From positions 1-12,607 of the forward strand of contig JARXKR010000060.1 in the NCBI GenBank assembly GCA_030271565.1: 12,607 bases of DNA. The letters are read 5' to 3'. This stretch comes from Pseudomonadota bacterium (GTDB taxonomy: Bacteria; Pseudomonadota; Alphaproteobacteria; Sphingomonadales; Sphingomonadaceae). Positions within the stretch are counted from its first letter, which is position 1. Every line of letters begins with the position of its first letter. This document shows positions 11,802 through 12,607 of the stretch, one piece after another. Below the pieces are notes generated by a model that saw only the letters and a program-made list of their open reading frames with translations, was not told where the DNA came from and did no database searches. The translations under genes and the position numbers were made by a program.

Positions 11802-12607
11802 GTGCTTTATACCGTTCACGAAATGCAACGCTCGTGGCTCAACATGGCCAGCACCTGGGCCTCGGTCGGTTCAGAATGGCTGAGCAACCCGGCACTGCCG
11901 TTCGGGTACTCGGGGATGGGTCCGGTCATGGCATCGGCGCTCGAAGTCTTCGCGCATGCCAGCGCACCGTACGGCAAGCCCGCCTTCGATATCGAAAGCG
12001 TGAGCGTTGACGGGCACGACTATCCGGTCACCGAAGCGATTGTGAAGCACAAACCATTCGGCAACCTGCTGCGCTTTACCCATGATGGGCTGCCCAAGGA
12101 CGCCCCGCGATTGCTGATCGTCGCACCGATGAGCGGGCACTTCGCCACCCTGCTACGCGGCACCGTCGCGCGGATGATCGAGCGCTGCGAAGTCTATGTG
12201 ACCGACTGGGCCGACGCCAAAATGGTCCCGCTCAGCGCTGGCGAGTTCGATCTTGACGACTATATCGACTACCTGACCGACGACCTCGAATTCATTGGCC
12301 CGGGCGCACATATGCTCGCGGTGTGCCAGCCGTCGGTCCCGGCGCTCGCGGTGACCGCGATCATGGCCGCCGACAAGCATCCCTGCCGCCCTGCCACGCT
12401 GACCATGATGGGCGGCCCGATCGACACCCGCGAAGCCCCGACCAGCGTCAACGACCTGGCCATGCAGCGCCCGATCGAATGGTTCCGCCACACCGTGATC
12501 GCGACTGTCCCGCTGCAGTATCCCGGCGCCGGACGGCGGGTCTATCCGGGCTTCCTGCAGCTCGCCGGGTTCATGAGCATGAACCTGGGCAATCACATGC
12601 AGAGCCA
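11802..12607 (+). CDS. phaZ: Intracellular polyhydroxyalkanoate depolymerase, 3' end missing
   Basis: The 268 residues visible run off the right edge. The protein should hydrolyse stored poly-3-hydroxybutyrate granules inside the cell, releasing hydroxybutyrate when carbon is short. It matches the PhaZ family: start (M)LYTVHEMQRSW, then PFGNLLRFTH, LIVAPMSGHFATLLRGTV, VYVTDWADAKMVPLS, and MLAVCQPSVPALA with Cys175 at the position of the nucleophile Cys of the Cupriavidus enzyme, which replaces the usual Ser of lipase boxes. GTG at 11802 is chosen because it restores the LYxxxExQR start; the ATG at 11823 would cut it and has no ribosome site. The other catalytic residues lie beyond the window or cannot be assigned. 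A palindrome upstream may control it. Confidence 0.93.
   Translation, partial: MLYTVHEMQRSWLNMASTWASVGSEWLSNPALPFGYSGMGPVMASALEVFAHASAPYGKPAFDIESVSVDGHDYPVTEAIVKHKPFGNLLRFTHDGLPKDAPRLLIVAPMSGHFATLLRGTVARMIERCEVYVTDWADAKMVPLSAGEFDLDDYIDYLTDDLEFIGPGAHMLAVCQPSVPALAVTAIMAADKHPCRPATLTMMGGPIDTREAPTSVNDLAMQRPIEWFRHTVIATVPLQYPGAGRRVYPGFLQLAGFMSMNLGNHMQS

Overview
This looks like a chromosomal segment from a GC-rich alphaproteobacterium, most likely Sphingomonadales (Erythrobacteraceae or Sphingomonadaceae-like). The evidence is the high GC, the gene set (RibA with a decayed RibB-like N-terminus, MsbA-related exporter, PHA depolymerase, SPFH/ribbon-helix-helix pair) and the codon use. This placement is inference; there is no rRNA or other decisive marker. 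Most of the window is ordinary housekeeping DNA. The unusual part is about 7.75-9.2 kb.

Layout. (1) 1-1082, plus strand: the 3' part of an SPFH/band-7 protein gene, then a small ribbon-helix-helix regulator and a two-helix membrane protein, tightly spaced as one operon. (2) 1169-2122, plus: a secreted right-handed beta-helix protein, whose stop codon overlaps that of the convergent ribA. (3) 2119-6222, minus: ppk2, rpmG, lolA, xthA and ribA. A 305-bp gap between lolA and xthA holds a clear intrinsic terminator and a candidate folded RNA. (4) 6319-7260, plus: phhA, phenylalanine hydroxylase, divergent from ppk2. (5) 7325-7618, minus: a small predicted lipoprotein with its own terminator, which also lies just past phhA.

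(6) 7754-8051 is a chimeric scar. The 3' end of a second uppP copy (minus strand) is fused head-on to the 3' end of a second phhA copy (plus strand). Next comes a lower-GC SAM-dependent methyltransferase (8055-8903), then the intact uppP (9000-9809). The uppP remnant and the real uppP share a 120-bp perfectly identical tract in direct orientation, while the sequence on either side is strongly diverged. This pattern suggests gene conversion or a recombination crossover. It also makes the methyltransferase a segment that homologous recombination could remove precisely while leaving uppP full length but with a different C-terminal tail.

(7) 9809-11629, minus: an MsbA-related ABC exporter whose stop overlaps the uppP start (TAATG), suggesting coupled expression of an exporter and undecaprenyl-pyrophosphate recycling. 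(8) 11802 to the window end, plus: the 5' part of an intracellular polyhydroxyalkanoate depolymerase gene. The divergent promoter region before it contains a perfect 15-bp palindrome, a good operator candidate.

I found no CRISPR array, transposase, phage gene, rRNA or tRNA. All identity counts were made by eye on the printed sequence.
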